DNA of 64,000 bases from Hoeflea prorocentri (GTDB lineage Bacteria > Pseudomonadota > Alphaproteobacteria > Rhizobiales > Rhizobiaceae): NCBI RefSeq assembly GCF_027944115.1, contig NZ_JAPJZI010000002.1, forward strand, positions 124,001 through 188,000. The letters run 5' to 3'. Numbering within the stretch: position 1 is the first letter of the stretch; every line of letters begins with the position of its first letter. A program made the translations under genes and the position numbers. Positions 17,901 to 26,324 of this stretch are shown here, in pieces. The notes under the pieces were generated by a model. The model searched no databases. It saw only the letters and a list, made by a program, of their open reading frames with translations, and was not told where the DNA came from.

Positions 17901-18427
17901 TCGAGCTGGCCTCTTACCTGATGTATCCCAAGGTTTTCACCGATTACGCCATGGCGCAGGAAACCTACGGCCCCGTTTCCACCCTGCCCACACCGGCCTA
18001 TTTTTACGGCCTGCCGGCCGGCGATGAACTTTTTGTGGATCTGGAAAAGGGCGTGACGCTGGTGATCCGCAATCTTGCCATCGGGGAGGCCAATGACAAG
18101 GGCATGGTGACCGTGTTCTTCGAACTGAACGGTCAGCCGCGGCGCATCAAGGTTCCGGACCGGGCGCATGGCGCCTCCGCCGCTGCACAGCGCCGCAAGG
18201 CGGATGCGGCAGATGAAGCCCATGTGGGTGCGCCGATGCCGGGCGTGGTCTCGACCGTTGCGGTTGCGGCCGGGCAGGAGGTGCAGGCCGGAGACGTCCT
18301 GCTTTCCATCGAAGCGATGAAAATGGAGACGGCGATCCACGCAGAAAGGGATGGCGTCATTGCTGAGGTGCTGGTAAAAGCCGGCGATCAGATTGACGCA
18401 AAAGATCTTTTGGTCGTCTACACATAA
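14969..18427 (+). CDS. pyc: Pyruvate carboxylase
   Basis: Pyruvate carboxylase makes oxaloacetate from pyruvate, bicarbonate and ATP (anaplerosis). The 1152-residue protein contains the biotin carboxylase domain (ATP-grasp ASWGGGGRGMRV, FIEVNPRIQVEHTVTE). The carboxyltransferase barrel follows (TDTTMRDGHQSLLATRMRT, ECWGGATFDVSMRFL, FHTHDTSG), with its biotinyl Lys-containing end in SIEAMKMETA near the C-terminus. It agrees closely with the rhizobial enzyme along its whole length. I chose the TTG start at 14969: the preceding GGAG is nine bases away and the N-terminus LPISKILVANRSEIAIRVFR then matches the rhizobial start. An upstream ATG at 14930 would add a Cys-rich stretch not seen in the family. 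Confidence 0.97.
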   Translation: MPISKILVANRSEIAIRVFRAANELGLKTVAVWAEEDKLALHRFKADESYQVGRGPHLPADLGPIESYLSIDEMIRVAKLSGADAIHPGYGLLSESPEFAEACADNGIVFIGPKPETMRRLGNKVAARNLAVEVGVPVVPATEPLPDDMEETARMAREIGFPVMLKASWGGGGRGMRVIRSEDELEREVTEAKREARAAFGKDEVYLEKLVERARHVEVQMLGDTHGNVVHLYERDCSIQRRNQKVVERAPAPYLDDAKRMELASYAIKIGEATNYIGAGTVEFLMDADTGEFYFIEVNPRIQVEHTVTEEVTGIDIVKAQIHILDGFAIGTDASGVPAQGDIRLNGHALQCRITTEDPEQNFIPDYGRITAYRGATGFGIRLDGGTAYSGAVITRFYDPLLEKVTAWAPTPEEAINRMDRALREFRIRGVATNLTFLEAIIGHAHFRNNSYTTKFIDDTPELFEQVRRKDRATRLLTYLADVTVNGHPETRGRIMPDQDLSAPIVPFIDAAIKDGSKQTFDALGPEKFASWMRGQKRVLMTDTTMRDGHQSLLATRMRTHDIVRIADTYAKALPDLFSLECWGGATFDVSMRFLTEDPWERLAQIREGAPNILLQMLLRGANGVGYKNYPDNVVKFFVRQAAAGGIDLFRVFDCLNWVENMRVAMDAVCEEERLCEATICYTGDILNSARPKYDLKYYEGLARELTDAGAHIIALKDMAGLLKPTAATMLFKALREATDLPIHFHTHDTSGISAATVLAAVDAGVDAVDGAMDALSGNTSQPCLGSIVEALRGGERDPGLDPEWIRRISFYWEAVRAQYVAFESDLKGPASEVYLHEMPGGQFTNLKEQARSLGLETRWHEVAQAYADANQMFGDIVKVTPSSKVVGDMALMMVSQDLSVADVEDPDRDVSFPDSVVSMMRGDLGQSPGGWPEALQKKVLKGDDAYAVRPGSLLKDADLEAERADIETAIDRSVNDFELASYLMYPKVFTDYAMAQETYGPVSTLPTPAYFYGLPAGDELFVDLEKGVTLVIRNLAIGEANDKGMVTVFFELNGQPRRIKVPDRAHGASAAAQRRKADAADEAHVGAPMPGVVSTVAVAAGQEVQAGDVLLSIEAMKMETAIHAERDGVIAEVLVKAGDQIDAKDLLVVYT

Positions 18428-18496
18428 TTTGAAACGGTTCCGCCGGCCGGCGGCCGGAAGCAAGCCAGTTCTGGACTGCTGTGGGGGGCAACGGAC

Positions 18497-19642
18497 ATGC
18501 GCGCAGCAGTCTCCGCGATGTTCCTGATGAACGGATTTGTGGTCGGAAGCTGGGCGCCGCTGGTTCCCGAGCTTGCAGCCCGGCATGCGCTGAGCGAGTC
18601 GAGGGTCGGCTTTTTGATCCTCGCGCTCGGTCTCGGGTCGATCCTGATCATGCCGCTGTCCGGCGCGCTCATTGCCCGCATCGGAGCGCGGCCCGTTCTT
18701 AGAGTGACCAGCATTGCCTGCTGCTTCGTGCTGCTCCCGCTGGTTTTTGCCCCGGCGGTTCCGGTGCTCGTTGCCGTGCTTTTTGTCTTCGGCGGCGTGA
18801 TCGGCTCCATGGATATCGGCATGAACGCCAATGCCGTCGTTGTGGAACGGCGGCTTAAACGGGCGATCATGTCCTCCTGTCACGGCTTCTGGAGCCTTGG
18901 CGGCCTCATCGGCGCAGCGTCCGGTGGGTTTCTTATCAATTGGTTCGGCGCAAACATGCATGCGGCCATCGTTGCCGCCGTCGCATTTCTTATCGTTCTT
19001 TGCGCTATCACCCGGCTTGCACCCGATCTTCCAGTTTCACCGGATGTGAAACCCAGGTTTCGCCTCACCCTTGCGCCCATGCCTTATGTGGTGGGTCTGG
19101 TGGCGCTGTTTTCCATGGTGCCGGAGGGTGCGATTCTCGATTGGGGGGCGCTTTACCTGAGGCAGGACCTCGGCGCTGACGTCAGCTATTCCGGTCTTGC
19201 CTTCGGCGCCGTGGCCGCGACGATGGCCACCGTGCGGTTCGTGGGCGATGCGGTGCGGCGCAAATTCGGCGCGGTGCGGACTGTCCGGTACTCGGCGCTG
19301 ATTGCGGCCGCCGGCCTTTTTGTAGCGGCTATCGCCGGGTCACCGGCAGCGGCCATCGCCGGGTTCGCACTGTCGGGCATCGGCATCGCCAATCTGGTAC
19401 CCGTCGCGCTTTCGGCGGCCGGCAATCTGCCTGGCCTACCGGCCGGGGTCGGCATCAGCATTGCAACGAGCATGGGCTATTCAGGCATCCTGATGGCGCC
19501 GGCGCTGATCGGGTTTATCGCCGAGCACAACAGCTTTTCTGTCGCCTTCATGAGCCTTGCGGCGCTTTTCGCCGTGGTGCTCGCCCTCTCATCGGTGGCG
19601 CGGCACGCGGATATCGGCGAGCCTGCCACCGCCGGCCATTAA
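18497..19642 (+). CDS. MFS transporter (YbjJ/FucP-like)
   Basis: The 381-residue protein has about twelve hydrophobic helices and the MFS loop signature between helices 2 and 3 (LSGALIARIGARPVL). Other MFS landmarks are SMDIGMNANAVVVERRLKR and a short central cytoplasmic loop (LAPDLPVSPDVKPRF). The sequence style resembles the E. coli YbjJ and fucose-permease branch. The substrate is not evident. It starts 70 bases after pyc and ends 12 bases from the convergent nodT-like gene, so it is transcribed independently of the exporter. Confidence 0.82.
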   Translation: MRAAVSAMFLMNGFVVGSWAPLVPELAARHALSESRVGFLILALGLGSILIMPLSGALIARIGARPVLRVTSIACCFVLLPLVFAPAVPVLVAVLFVFGGVIGSMDIGMNANAVVVERRLKRAIMSSCHGFWSLGGLIGAASGGFLINWFGANMHAAIVAAVAFLIVLCAITRLAPDLPVSPDVKPRFRLTLAPMPYVVGLVALFSMVPEGAILDWGALYLRQDLGADVSYSGLAFGAVAATMATVRFVGDAVRRKFGAVRTVRYSALIAAAGLFVAAIAGSPAAAIAGFALSGIGIANLVPVALSAAGNLPGLPAGVGISIATSMGYSGILMAPALIGFIAEHNSFSVAFMSLAALFAVVLALSSVARHADIGEPATAGH

Positions 19643-19654
19643 GTGCGTTTGGTC

Positions 19655-21235
19655 TCACTGTGCCGGCAGGACCGGTTTTTCCAGCAACTCACCCCAATTG
19701 GTCCGGTTTTCCATCTGCTGGCGTGTCTTGGCGTTGACAAAACCCTTCACATTGGGGGGCACCCATCCGCCTGCCAGTCCCTTGTAGACTGCGATCAGAT
19801 TCGTCAGCACGTCGGCACGCGCGGCCAGAAGGCGGGCTTCTGCATCAAGCAGCGACCTTTGAGCGTCAAGGACGCGGTCATAACTTGCCGTGCCGTCCTG
19901 GTATTGGACCAGCACCTCGCCCTCGGCGCGTTTGGATGCAGCGACGCTGCGTGACAGATAGACGGTCTGCTGCTTCGAGCGCACAAAGGCGACAAGCGCC
20001 GTCTCGACTTCGGCATAGGCGTTGAGAACTGTGTTTTTGTATTGCTCCAGTGCTTCCTGGAGTTCGGCGTCCTGCACGCGGACATTGTTCTGGATACGGC
20101 CATAATTGAGCACGTTCCAGGAGAAGGACGGATTGATGAAGCCTTCAAAGCTGCGCGTGTTGAAGAGACCTTTGAAATCGCTGGCCTTCAGGCCGATGGC
20201 GCCGGATATGGTGAAGGCGGGATAAAGGTCTGCCTTGGCGACGCCGATCTGCCCGGATTGTGCGGCGGCAAGATATTCGGCAGCGCGGATGTCCGGACGC
20301 CGGCGCAACATATCGGCCGGCACGCCGACGGCCACTGTCGCCGGAACGCGTGGCAGCCGTGAATATTTCTTCAAGCGGGGTGCGACATTGCCGGGCGGCT
20401 CGCTCAGCAACACGCTCAAGGCGTTCGTGGCCTGGGCGAGATCCGCCTGGTAACCCGGCAGGGTAGCAAGGGTGCTGTTATAGGCCGCCGTTGCCTCATC
20501 GACGTCAAGGCGGGTTGTCGTGCCGCCTTCCAGCTTGACCTTGGCAATGTCGAGGCTCTTTTTCTGAAGGGCAAGGTTGCGCCGGGTCAGGGCAATCAGA
20601 CCCTGAAGCTCGCGGATCGTGACATAGGTCGCGGCGATGTCGCCGGTCAGCGTGACAAGCGCGTCGTCATAGCTGGCGATCTGATATAGCAGATTGGCGC
20701 GCGCCGACTGCACGTCGCGGCGGATCTTGCCCCAGAGATCGATTTCCCAGCCGGCATCAAACCCGGTGCTGTAGCGGGTGAACTCGGGATCGAGCGGAAT
20801 GAATTGCTGGATGTCGCGCACCAGCGGCTCGTTGTCACTCAGCCGGACGCTTTGAACACCGCCCTTGGCCTGCTGCTGCTGGGGAAAAAGTTCGCCCTTT
20901 GCGACACCCAGCTGGGCACGCGCCTGATAAACGCGCGCACCGGCAGCCTCCAGAACGACATTCTGGCGGTAGGCTTCTTCTATCAGCGCGGTGAGGGTCG
21001 GATCCTTAAACAGCGTCCACCAGTTGTTGACCGCCTCGCTTCGCGTGGTGAAGCCGGTCTTGGCATCGATTTCAAGTCCTGCTCCCTTGCTCCAGCTTCC
21101 AAGATAGGGCGCTTCGGGGCGCTCGAAATCCGGGCCCACCATGCAGCCGGCAAGCAGCATTCCGGTCAGCGCCAGCACTACATGTTTTCGGCCGCGCTTT
21201 GCGTATCGGCTGAATGTCTCCATCGTGACCGCCAT
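19655..21235 (-). CDS. NodT/TolC-family outer-membrane efflux lipoprotein
   Basis: The 526-residue protein has a lipoprotein signal peptide ending in the lipobox LLAGC. Two repeats of the OEP/TolC coiled-coil and beta domain follow. They include GPDFERPEAPYL at the mature N-terminus and VPADMLRRRPDIRAAEYLAAAQSGQIGVAKADLYPAF, the hallmark of the RND outer-membrane NodT family (quoted in pieces: VPADMLRRRPDIRAAE, then IGVAKADLYPAF). It should form the trimeric outer-membrane channel for the adjacent membrane-fusion protein. It is the last gene of the DUF3302-HlyD-NodT operon, two bases after the fusion protein gene. Confidence 0.92.
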   Translation of the reverse strand: MAVTMETFSRYAKRGRKHVVLALTGMLLAGCMVGPDFERPEAPYLGSWSKGAGLEIDAKTGFTTRSEAVNNWWTLFKDPTLTALIEEAYRQNVVLEAAGARVYQARAQLGVAKGELFPQQQQAKGGVQSVRLSDNEPLVRDIQQFIPLDPEFTRYSTGFDAGWEIDLWGKIRRDVQSARANLLYQIASYDDALVTLTGDIAATYVTIRELQGLIALTRRNLALQKKSLDIAKVKLEGGTTTRLDVDEATAAYNSTLATLPGYQADLAQATNALSVLLSEPPGNVAPRLKKYSRLPRVPATVAVGVPADMLRRRPDIRAAEYLAAAQSGQIGVAKADLYPAFTISGAIGLKASDFKGLFNTRSFEGFINPSFSWNVLNYGRIQNNVRVQDAELQEALEQYKNTVLNAYAEVETALVAFVRSKQQTVYLSRSVAASKRAEGEVLVQYQDGTASYDRVLDAQRSLLDAEARLLAARADVLTNLIAVYKGLAGGWVPPNVKGFVNAKTRQQMENRTNWGELLEKPVLPAQ

Positions 21236-21237
21236 GG

Positions 21238-22383
21238 TTAGAAACTCAACGGGAACAGGAAGTTGGCCCAGGAGTAGAGCCGGATATTGATGCGCCGCAG
21301 CGGTTCAAAGCCCTTGCCGAGCCCGGTATAGATCGCAACCGCTCCGTGGGCGCCGGCCGGAAACCGCTTCAGGGACGGATCGGTCACCTTAATCTGGACC
21401 GCGATGCGGCCTTGCAGTTTGGGGAAGCGGAATGTCGGTACATTGCCGCTCGGCTTGATCTGGCCCTGACCGGTTCCCCACCAGACCGATTCCACTTCGC
21501 CCTTGAAGATCTGCCCCGGGAAAATGTCGAGCGCCACCTCAACTTCCTGGCCGGGTTCAACGAATTTGAGATGCTCCTGATAGAAGGTTGCCAGCAGATA
21601 AGGATCGGCATCGGCGACAAGCACGGCGAGCGCTGCGATGCGCCGGTTGCCGACAACGAGGCCGGGCCGGGCCTGTTGGGTGACGATCATGCCGTCCTCT
21701 GGCGCGCGGATTGTCGTCTGATCGAGATAGTATTGCGACTTCGACAGATCGGCCTCGGCTGCAACGACCTGGGCGTTGACGCCGTCGATCTTGGCATCGC
21801 GGGCCAGTTCTGCCTTGGTCACGTTGGCCTTGGCTTCGGCGACCTGTGCATCGGCAGCCGCAAGTTGCTGTGTCCACTTGTCCAGCGTTTCCTGACGTGC
21901 GCCGCCTTTCGGCACGAGATCGGAATATCTCTTTACCTCTTCCTGGGCATAGGTCTGGTTGGCCACCGCCTCGTCGAGCGCATCATTGGCCTGATCGACA
22001 TTGATCTCCAGGATCTTGGCGTTCTGCTGCGCCTCGACAAGTTTAGCCCGGTTGGTTTCCAGATTGGCCTCGTAGACCGTCTTGTCGAACTGATACATCA
22101 CGTCGCCGGCCTTGACCTGCTGGTTTGCGGTCACGAGCACCTCTTCAAGCAGGGTGGGTTGCGGCAGGCGCGGGACCAGCTGAATGGTCGGCCGGATCAC
22201 ATGGCTGTCCATGGAATAGGGCTGGAAGAAGCGCAGGGCGATCAGGAAGATCAGCAGCAGGTGGACACCGACCCAGAAGCCGACAATACCCCAGACGATA
22301 TTGAACTTTAAGAGCCTGAACCGGAAGAACACCAGCCAGACAAAGACGATGTACGCAACAACAATGCCAACGGCTACAAACAT
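21238..22383 (-). CDS. HlyD-family membrane fusion protein (YiaV/YibH-like)
   Basis: The 381-residue periplasmic adaptor has one long hydrophobic N-terminal stretch (about 5-62, two helices) and a biotinyl-lipoyl-like half (LEEVLVTANQQVKAGDVMYQFDKTVYE split across the hairpin). An alpha-helical hairpin (about 110-215) and the second lipoyl/beta-barrel half follow (TTIRAPEDGMIVTQQARPG, PGQEVEVALDIFPGQIFKG). It would bridge an inner-membrane transporter and the NodT channel. No RND, ABC or MFS pump gene is in this operon. The gene starts 12 bases after the DUF3302 gene, as in the E. coli pairs yiaW-yiaV and yibI-yibH. Confidence 0.9.
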   Translation of the reverse strand: MFVAVGIVVAYIVFVWLVFFRFRLLKFNIVWGIVGFWVGVHLLLIFLIALRFFQPYSMDSHVIRPTIQLVPRLPQPTLLEEVLVTANQQVKAGDVMYQFDKTVYEANLETNRAKLVEAQQNAKILEINVDQANDALDEAVANQTYAQEEVKRYSDLVPKGGARQETLDKWTQQLAAADAQVAEAKANVTKAELARDAKIDGVNAQVVAAEADLSKSQYYLDQTTIRAPEDGMIVTQQARPGLVVGNRRIAALAVLVADADPYLLATFYQEHLKFVEPGQEVEVALDIFPGQIFKGEVESVWWGTGQGQIKPSGNVPTFRFPKLQGRIAVQIKVTDPSLKRFPAGAHGAVAIYTGLGKGFEPLRRINIRLYSWANFLFPLSF

Positions 22384-22395
22384 TCATCCATCCCG

Positions 22396-22836
22396 TCAGG
22401 CTGTCTTGTCCGGTTCATTGTCTTTTGCCGGGTTTTGCGCAGGCATGGTTTGCTCGTCAGCGTCTGCCGGCGCCTGGGCTTCCGTCACGCGGTGCGCCCC
22501 CGCCCCCGTTTCCGGTCCGGCCGGCAGCGGAATGCCGTAGACGGATGCCGGTTGCGCTTCCAGGTCAACGTCGCTGTCGGGCATCGTCCTGATGTCGACG
22601 AGGGTCGCCTCATGCATTGCCCAGATAATCGCGTGCACCCAGGGAAACACGGTGAAGAGGCCGATCCAGCCAATGATCTTCACCGCGCCGGCATGCGGGT
22701 GGTTGCGCCGTTCCGCGATCTTGCCCGGCAGGCTGCCGATCTGGATCAGAATGTAGAAGAAAGCGATGATGAGAATCAGAATAAACAGGAATGTCAGGTA
22801 GTCATAGCCGGTCAGCTGCCAGTCAATCAGATGCAT
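22396..22836 (-). CDS. DUF3302 inner-membrane protein (YiaW/YibI-like)
   Basis: This 146-residue protein carries two membrane segments (about 10-32, YLTFLFILILIIAFFYILIQ, and about 52-72, IGWIGLFTVFPWVHAIIWAM). A conserved cytoplasmic link between them contains PGKIAERRNHPHA. This is the DUF3302 pattern seen in E. coli YiaW and YibI, which are always next to an HlyD-type protein, as here. The C-terminal ~50 residues are a Pro/Glu-rich tail. Its role is unknown. It may anchor or stabilise the fusion protein in the inner membrane. Confidence 0.85.
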   Translation of the reverse strand: MHLIDWQLTGYDYLTFLFILILIIAFFYILIQIGSLPGKIAERRNHPHAGAVKIIGWIGLFTVFPWVHAIIWAMHEATLVDIRTMPDSDVDLEAQPASVYGIPLPAGPETGAGAHRVTEAQAPADADEQTMPAQNPAKDNEPDKTA

Positions 22837-22941
22837 TGAGCCGCCTCCACCGTTTTGCTGTCCCCATTGCCCGCGGTATCCGTCAAGCTTCGGCGCAGTG
22901 TCGCCCGACGACGCAAATATTGCAACACTGCAGGCAATTCT

Positions 22942-23826
22942 TCATGTCTCATTCAGTGGCAACAGCCTGATGTGTTCATAAAGAAAATCCATCGTGCGGC
23001 GGATGCGGCGGCTGGTTCGCAATTCGCTGTGGGATGCCAGCCAGATCGGCAGGGGCGGGATGGTGACATCCGGCAGGATGCGCTGCAGGCCGGGGCTGCC
23101 GGCAGCAAGGATATGGGCTATGAAGCCAATCCCGGCACCTGCCTTGACCAATTCGAAATAGGCGACCTGATCGTCCGTTCGCACCGCGAAGGAACCGCGC
23201 TGGGCGTGAATTCCCAAATCGGCCATTCCTTCCAGGATCAGATTGGAACGGTCCATGCCGATCAAACGGTGCTGGAAAAGTTCCTCGACGGTTTTCGGTG
23301 CTTTGAAGCGGGCGAGGTAACGTTCGTCCGCATAGGTGCCCATGCCGACATCGTTGGTCTTTCTGGCGATGAGATCGTTCTGGGTCGGCCGTATCATGCG
23401 TACGGCAATATCGGCGTCCCGGCTTAGAAGGTTTTCAACAGTGTCGCTGGGAACCAGCTCGATCTCGATGTCGGGTTCTTCCCTGCCAAGGGCAGACAGG
23501 ATCGGCGGCAGAACGTAGGTGGAAACCACCTTGCTGGCTGTTATCCGCACCGTTCCCCGGACCGTCTGAGAGCGTCCTGCGGCCTTGAGCGAAAGCCTGT
23601 CGGCTTCCGCCGACATGGCGCGTGCATCGTCAACAATCGATAAGCCTGCTTCCGTCAGCGCCATGCCCTGCCGGCCGCGTTTAAACAGTGTCAGGCCGAG
23701 AGACGCCTCAAGCGCGTCGATATGCCGGCCAAGGGTTGGTTGGCTGAGCCCCAGATCATCCGCAGCCCGGCCCAATGCGCCATGATCGGCGACGGCCAGA
23801 AAGCTGCGAATGAGGTTCCAATCCAT
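22942..23826 (-). CDS. LysR-family transcriptional regulator
   Basis: The 294-residue protein opens with the LysR helix-turn-helix (WNLIRSFLAVADHGALGRAADDLG, then LSQPTLGRHIDALEASLG). An effector domain with the periplasmic-binding fold follows. It lies back-to-back with the epimerase-like gene at 23935, with a 108-base AT-rich gap. This is the classical LysR arrangement, in which the regulator controls both itself and its divergent neighbour. The inducer is unknown. I could not identify a convincing operator by eye. Confidence 0.92.
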   Translation of the reverse strand: MDWNLIRSFLAVADHGALGRAADDLGLSQPTLGRHIDALEASLGLTLFKRGRQGMALTEAGLSIVDDARAMSAEADRLSLKAAGRSQTVRGTVRITASKVVSTYVLPPILSALGREEPDIEIELVPSDTVENLLSRDADIAVRMIRPTQNDLIARKTNDVGMGTYADERYLARFKAPKTVEELFQHRLIGMDRSNLILEGMADLGIHAQRGSFAVRTDDQVAYFELVKAGAGIGFIAHILAAGSPGLQRILPDVTIPPLPIWLASHSELRTSRRIRRTMDFLYEHIRLLPLNET

Positions 23827-23934
23827 TTTTACGATACAAATTTGAATGGTGAGTATCAGTTTTTCGACGTTAAAAATACGAAAATAGATGGATATTGTCT
23901 ACCCATACCCCCACAATCCAATGGAGATTAAGCC

Positions 23935-24906
23935 ATGCAGACGATTGCCGTTATCGGTGCCAATGGCCGGCTCGGAAACCAGATTGCCCTGGCATTTCAT
24001 TCGGCGGGCTATCGCGTTATCGCCATCACGCGCTCCGGCATTGCCGCTCATCTTCCGGCGCAGATCGAGCGCCGCACGGCCGATGCCACCGACCGTCAGG
24101 CTCTGATCCGCGCCACCGAAGGCGCGCAGTTCATATTCAACGGGCTCAACCCGCTCTACACACAGTGGGCAAAACTGGTGCTTCCGCTTGGGGCCAATGT
24201 GATGGCGGCGGCGCGGGCGCACGGTGCCGTCCATCTGTTCCCAGGCAATGTTTATAATCACGGCGAAACGATCCCTCCGGTCCTGAAGGATGACAGCCCG
24301 CAGGAAGCGCGAACCCGGAAGGGGGCCATACGCATAGAGCTCGAGCGGCGGTTTCGCGAGGAAAGCTCCCGTAGCGGGACCCAGACCATTTTGCTGCGGG
24401 CCGGCGACTTCTTCGGCGGCCGGGTGGCAGGCACATGGTTTGATCTTGTTATCGCGAAGAAAATCGCGAACGGCATTTTCACATATCCGGGGCCAATGGA
24501 TATACCTCATGCATGGGCTTACCTTCCCGACCTGGCGAAGGCCTTTGTCAGATTGGCGGATGAGGCGGGCAACCTGCAGCCCTTCGAGACATTCCAATTT
24601 CCCGGTCACACGATGACCGGAACGGAGCTTAAAAACCATTGCGAAGCGGCTATCGGGCAGACGTTGAAACAACGGGGCATGCCCTGGCCACTGCTGAGGC
24701 TTGGCGGGCTTGTCGTGCCGATGCTCAGGGAGGTGAGCGAGATGGCCTATCTTTGGCGTGTTGCTCACAGCCTGGACGGATCAAAACTGGAAGCGCTGAT
24801 CGGGCCTGTGCCGAAGGCCGACCCACAGGCGGCCGTCGCAACGGCCCTTTCTGATTTTGGCATCGACACGTCCGCCGCTAAGTCCGCCTTGCCGGCGGCT
24901 GTTTAG
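23935..24906 (+). CDS. NAD(P)-binding epimerase/dehydratase-family protein
   Basis: The 323-residue protein starts with a Rossmann glycine motif, VIGANGRLGNQIALAFHSAGY, and continues with the extended short-chain dehydrogenase fold (NGLNPLYTQW, FPGNVYNHGETI). The Tyr-x3-Lys catalytic pair of classical epimerases is not obvious: the matching region reads YNHGETIPPVLKDD. It may therefore be a non-catalytic or NmrA-like redox sensor rather than a sugar epimerase. The start follows GGAG at a spacing of seven. It is divergent from the LysR gene, which probably controls it. Confidence 0.78.
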   Translation: MQTIAVIGANGRLGNQIALAFHSAGYRVIAITRSGIAAHLPAQIERRTADATDRQALIRATEGAQFIFNGLNPLYTQWAKLVLPLGANVMAAARAHGAVHLFPGNVYNHGETIPPVLKDDSPQEARTRKGAIRIELERRFREESSRSGTQTILLRAGDFFGGRVAGTWFDLVIAKKIANGIFTYPGPMDIPHAWAYLPDLAKAFVRLADEAGNLQPFETFQFPGHTMTGTELKNHCEAAIGQTLKQRGMPWPLLRLGGLVVPMLREVSEMAYLWRVAHSLDGSKLEALIGPVPKADPQAAVATALSDFGIDTSAAKSALPAAV

Positions 24907-24964
24907 AGGCAGCACTCACCAACACGGCCAAACGCCGCGTTGCAAAGTGGCGCAACTTGCGTCT

Positions 24965-24992
24965 CCCCGGTGTCATCATATTGACATCGGGG
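24965..24992 (+). terminator. Strong hairpin between the epimerase-like gene and ispG
   Basis: CCCCGGTGTCA (24965-24975) pairs with TGACATCGGGG (24982-24992) over eleven base pairs with one G-U, closed by a six-base loop. No T-run follows on either strand, so it is not a canonical intrinsic terminator. A second small hairpin, TCCGGC/GCCGGA, lies at 25023-25038 just before ispG. The stem could be a weak terminator or part of the ispG leader. Confidence 0.4.
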
Positions 24993-25056
24993 GCTGATTG
25001 TACCACCTCACGAGCCATGGGGTCCGGCATTTGCCGGATGGCGAGCAGAGGTTTGA

Positions 25057-26316
25057 ATGTCCAGCTACTATTCGCAGGTGTTTGACCGGCGTCCTTCCGT
25101 TGGCGTCGATGTCGGCGGCGTCAAGATCGGCGGAAGCGCGCCCATTGTGGTCCAGTCGATGACCAACACCGACACGGCCGATATCGATGCAACGGTCGCC
25201 CAGGTTGCGGCCCTTCACCAGGCTGGATCCGAGATCGTTCGCATTACCGTCGACCGCGATGAAAGCGCCGCCGCCGTTCCCAAGATCCGCGAACGCCTGG
25301 AACGGCTTGGGCTGGACGTGCCGCTTGTCGGCGATTTTCACTATATCGGCCACAAGCTGCTCGCCGATCACCCGGCCTGCGCCGAAGCGCTGGCAAAGTA
25401 TCGCATCAATCCGGGCAATGTCGGCTTCAAGGACAAGAAGGACAAGCAGTTCGCACAGATCATCGAAATGGCGATCCGCAACGACAAGCCGGTGCGCATC
25501 GGTGTGAACTGGGGTTCGCTCGATCAAGTGCTTCTGACACGTCTGATGGACGAGAACCACGACAAGGGCGGACCGTTGAGCGCGCAGGAGGTGATGCAGG
25601 AAGCCATAGTCCAGTCAGCGCTTCTTTCGGCTGACCTTGCCGAGGAGATCGGCCTGCCGAGGGAACGCATCATCCTGTCGGCCAAGGTCAGCCAGGTGCA
25701 GGATCTGATTGCCGTTTACACGGAGCTTGCGCGCCGCTCGGATCATGCGCTGCATCTGGGACTTACGGAAGCCGGGATGGGCAGCAAGGGTATTGTCGCC
25801 TCGTCGGCTGCCCTGAGCATCGTCCTGCAGCAGGGCATTGGCGATACGATCCGCATCTCGCTGACGCCGGAGCCGGGCGGCGACCGTACCCGCGAGGTGC
25901 AGGTTGCCCAGGAACTTCTGCAGGTTATGGGATTTCGCCAGTTCGTTCCCGTGGTTGCCGCCTGCCCCGGGTGCGGGCGCACCACGTCTACCGTCTTTCA
26001 GGAACTTGCACAGAAAATCGAAGATGACCTGCGGCGCAATATGCCGGTATGGCGGGATAAATATCCAGGTGTCGAAACACTGAACGTCGCCGTGATGGGA
26101 TGCATCGTCAACGGGCCGGGCGAATCCAAACATGCTGATATCGGCATTTCACTGCCCGGAACCGGTGAGAGCCCGGCGGCGCCGGTCTTTGTTGACGGCA
26201 AGAAGGTGAAGACCTTGCGTGGGCCGAACATTGCCTCCGACTTCGAGGCCATGGTGGATGCCTATATCGCCAACAGGTTCGGAAACACCGGTCAGGAAGA
26301 CCCGAACGCTGCCTGA
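25057..26316 (+). CDS. ispG: 4-hydroxy-3-methylbut-2-en-1-yl diphosphate synthase (flavodoxin type)
   Basis: IspG (GcpE) carries out the penultimate step of the MEP isoprenoid pathway, turning MEcPP into HMBPP with a [4Fe-4S] cluster. The 419-residue protein has the TIM-barrel N-terminal half ([42 protein letters not shown]). The C-terminal iron-sulfur domain has [12 protein letters not shown] and [18 protein letters not shown], giving the three cysteines and the glutamate that bind the cluster. It starts downstream of a hairpin-rich gap. Its end is only eight bases from the end of the convergent histidine kinase. The farnesyl diphosphate synthase gene, which uses its product, lies 2.6 kb away. 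Confidence 0.97.
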   Translation: MSSYYSQVFDRRPSVGVDVGGVKIGGSAPIVVQSMTNTDTADIDATVAQVAALHQAGSEIVRITVDRDESAAAVPKIRERLERLGLDVPLVGDFHYIGHKLLADHPACAEALAKYRINPGNVGFKDKKDKQFAQIIEMAIRNDKPVRIGVNWGSLDQVLLTRLMDENHDKGGPLSAQEVMQEAIVQSALLSADLAEEIGLPRERIILSAKVSQVQDLIAVYTELARRSDHALHLGLTEAGMGSKGIVASSAALSIVLQQGIGDTIRISLTPEPGGDRTREVQVAQELLQVMGFRQFVPVVAACPGCGRTTSTVFQELAQKIEDDLRRNMPVWRDKYPGVETLNVAVMGCIVNGPGESKHADIGISLPGTGESPAAPVFVDGKKVKTLRGPNIASDFEAMVDAYIANRFGNTGQEDPNAA

Positions 26317-26324
26317 AACCGGAT

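Noticed and set aside
17618-18961. Minus-strand open frame of about 450 codons opposite pyc and the MFS gene
   Set aside because: Histidine/asparagine-rich antisense shadow of two real genes, with no ribosome site or domain.
23827-23934. LysR operator (T-N11-A) between the LysR gene and its divergent neighbour
   Set aside because: The AT-rich gap offers several loose matches, and none has convincing dyad symmetry.
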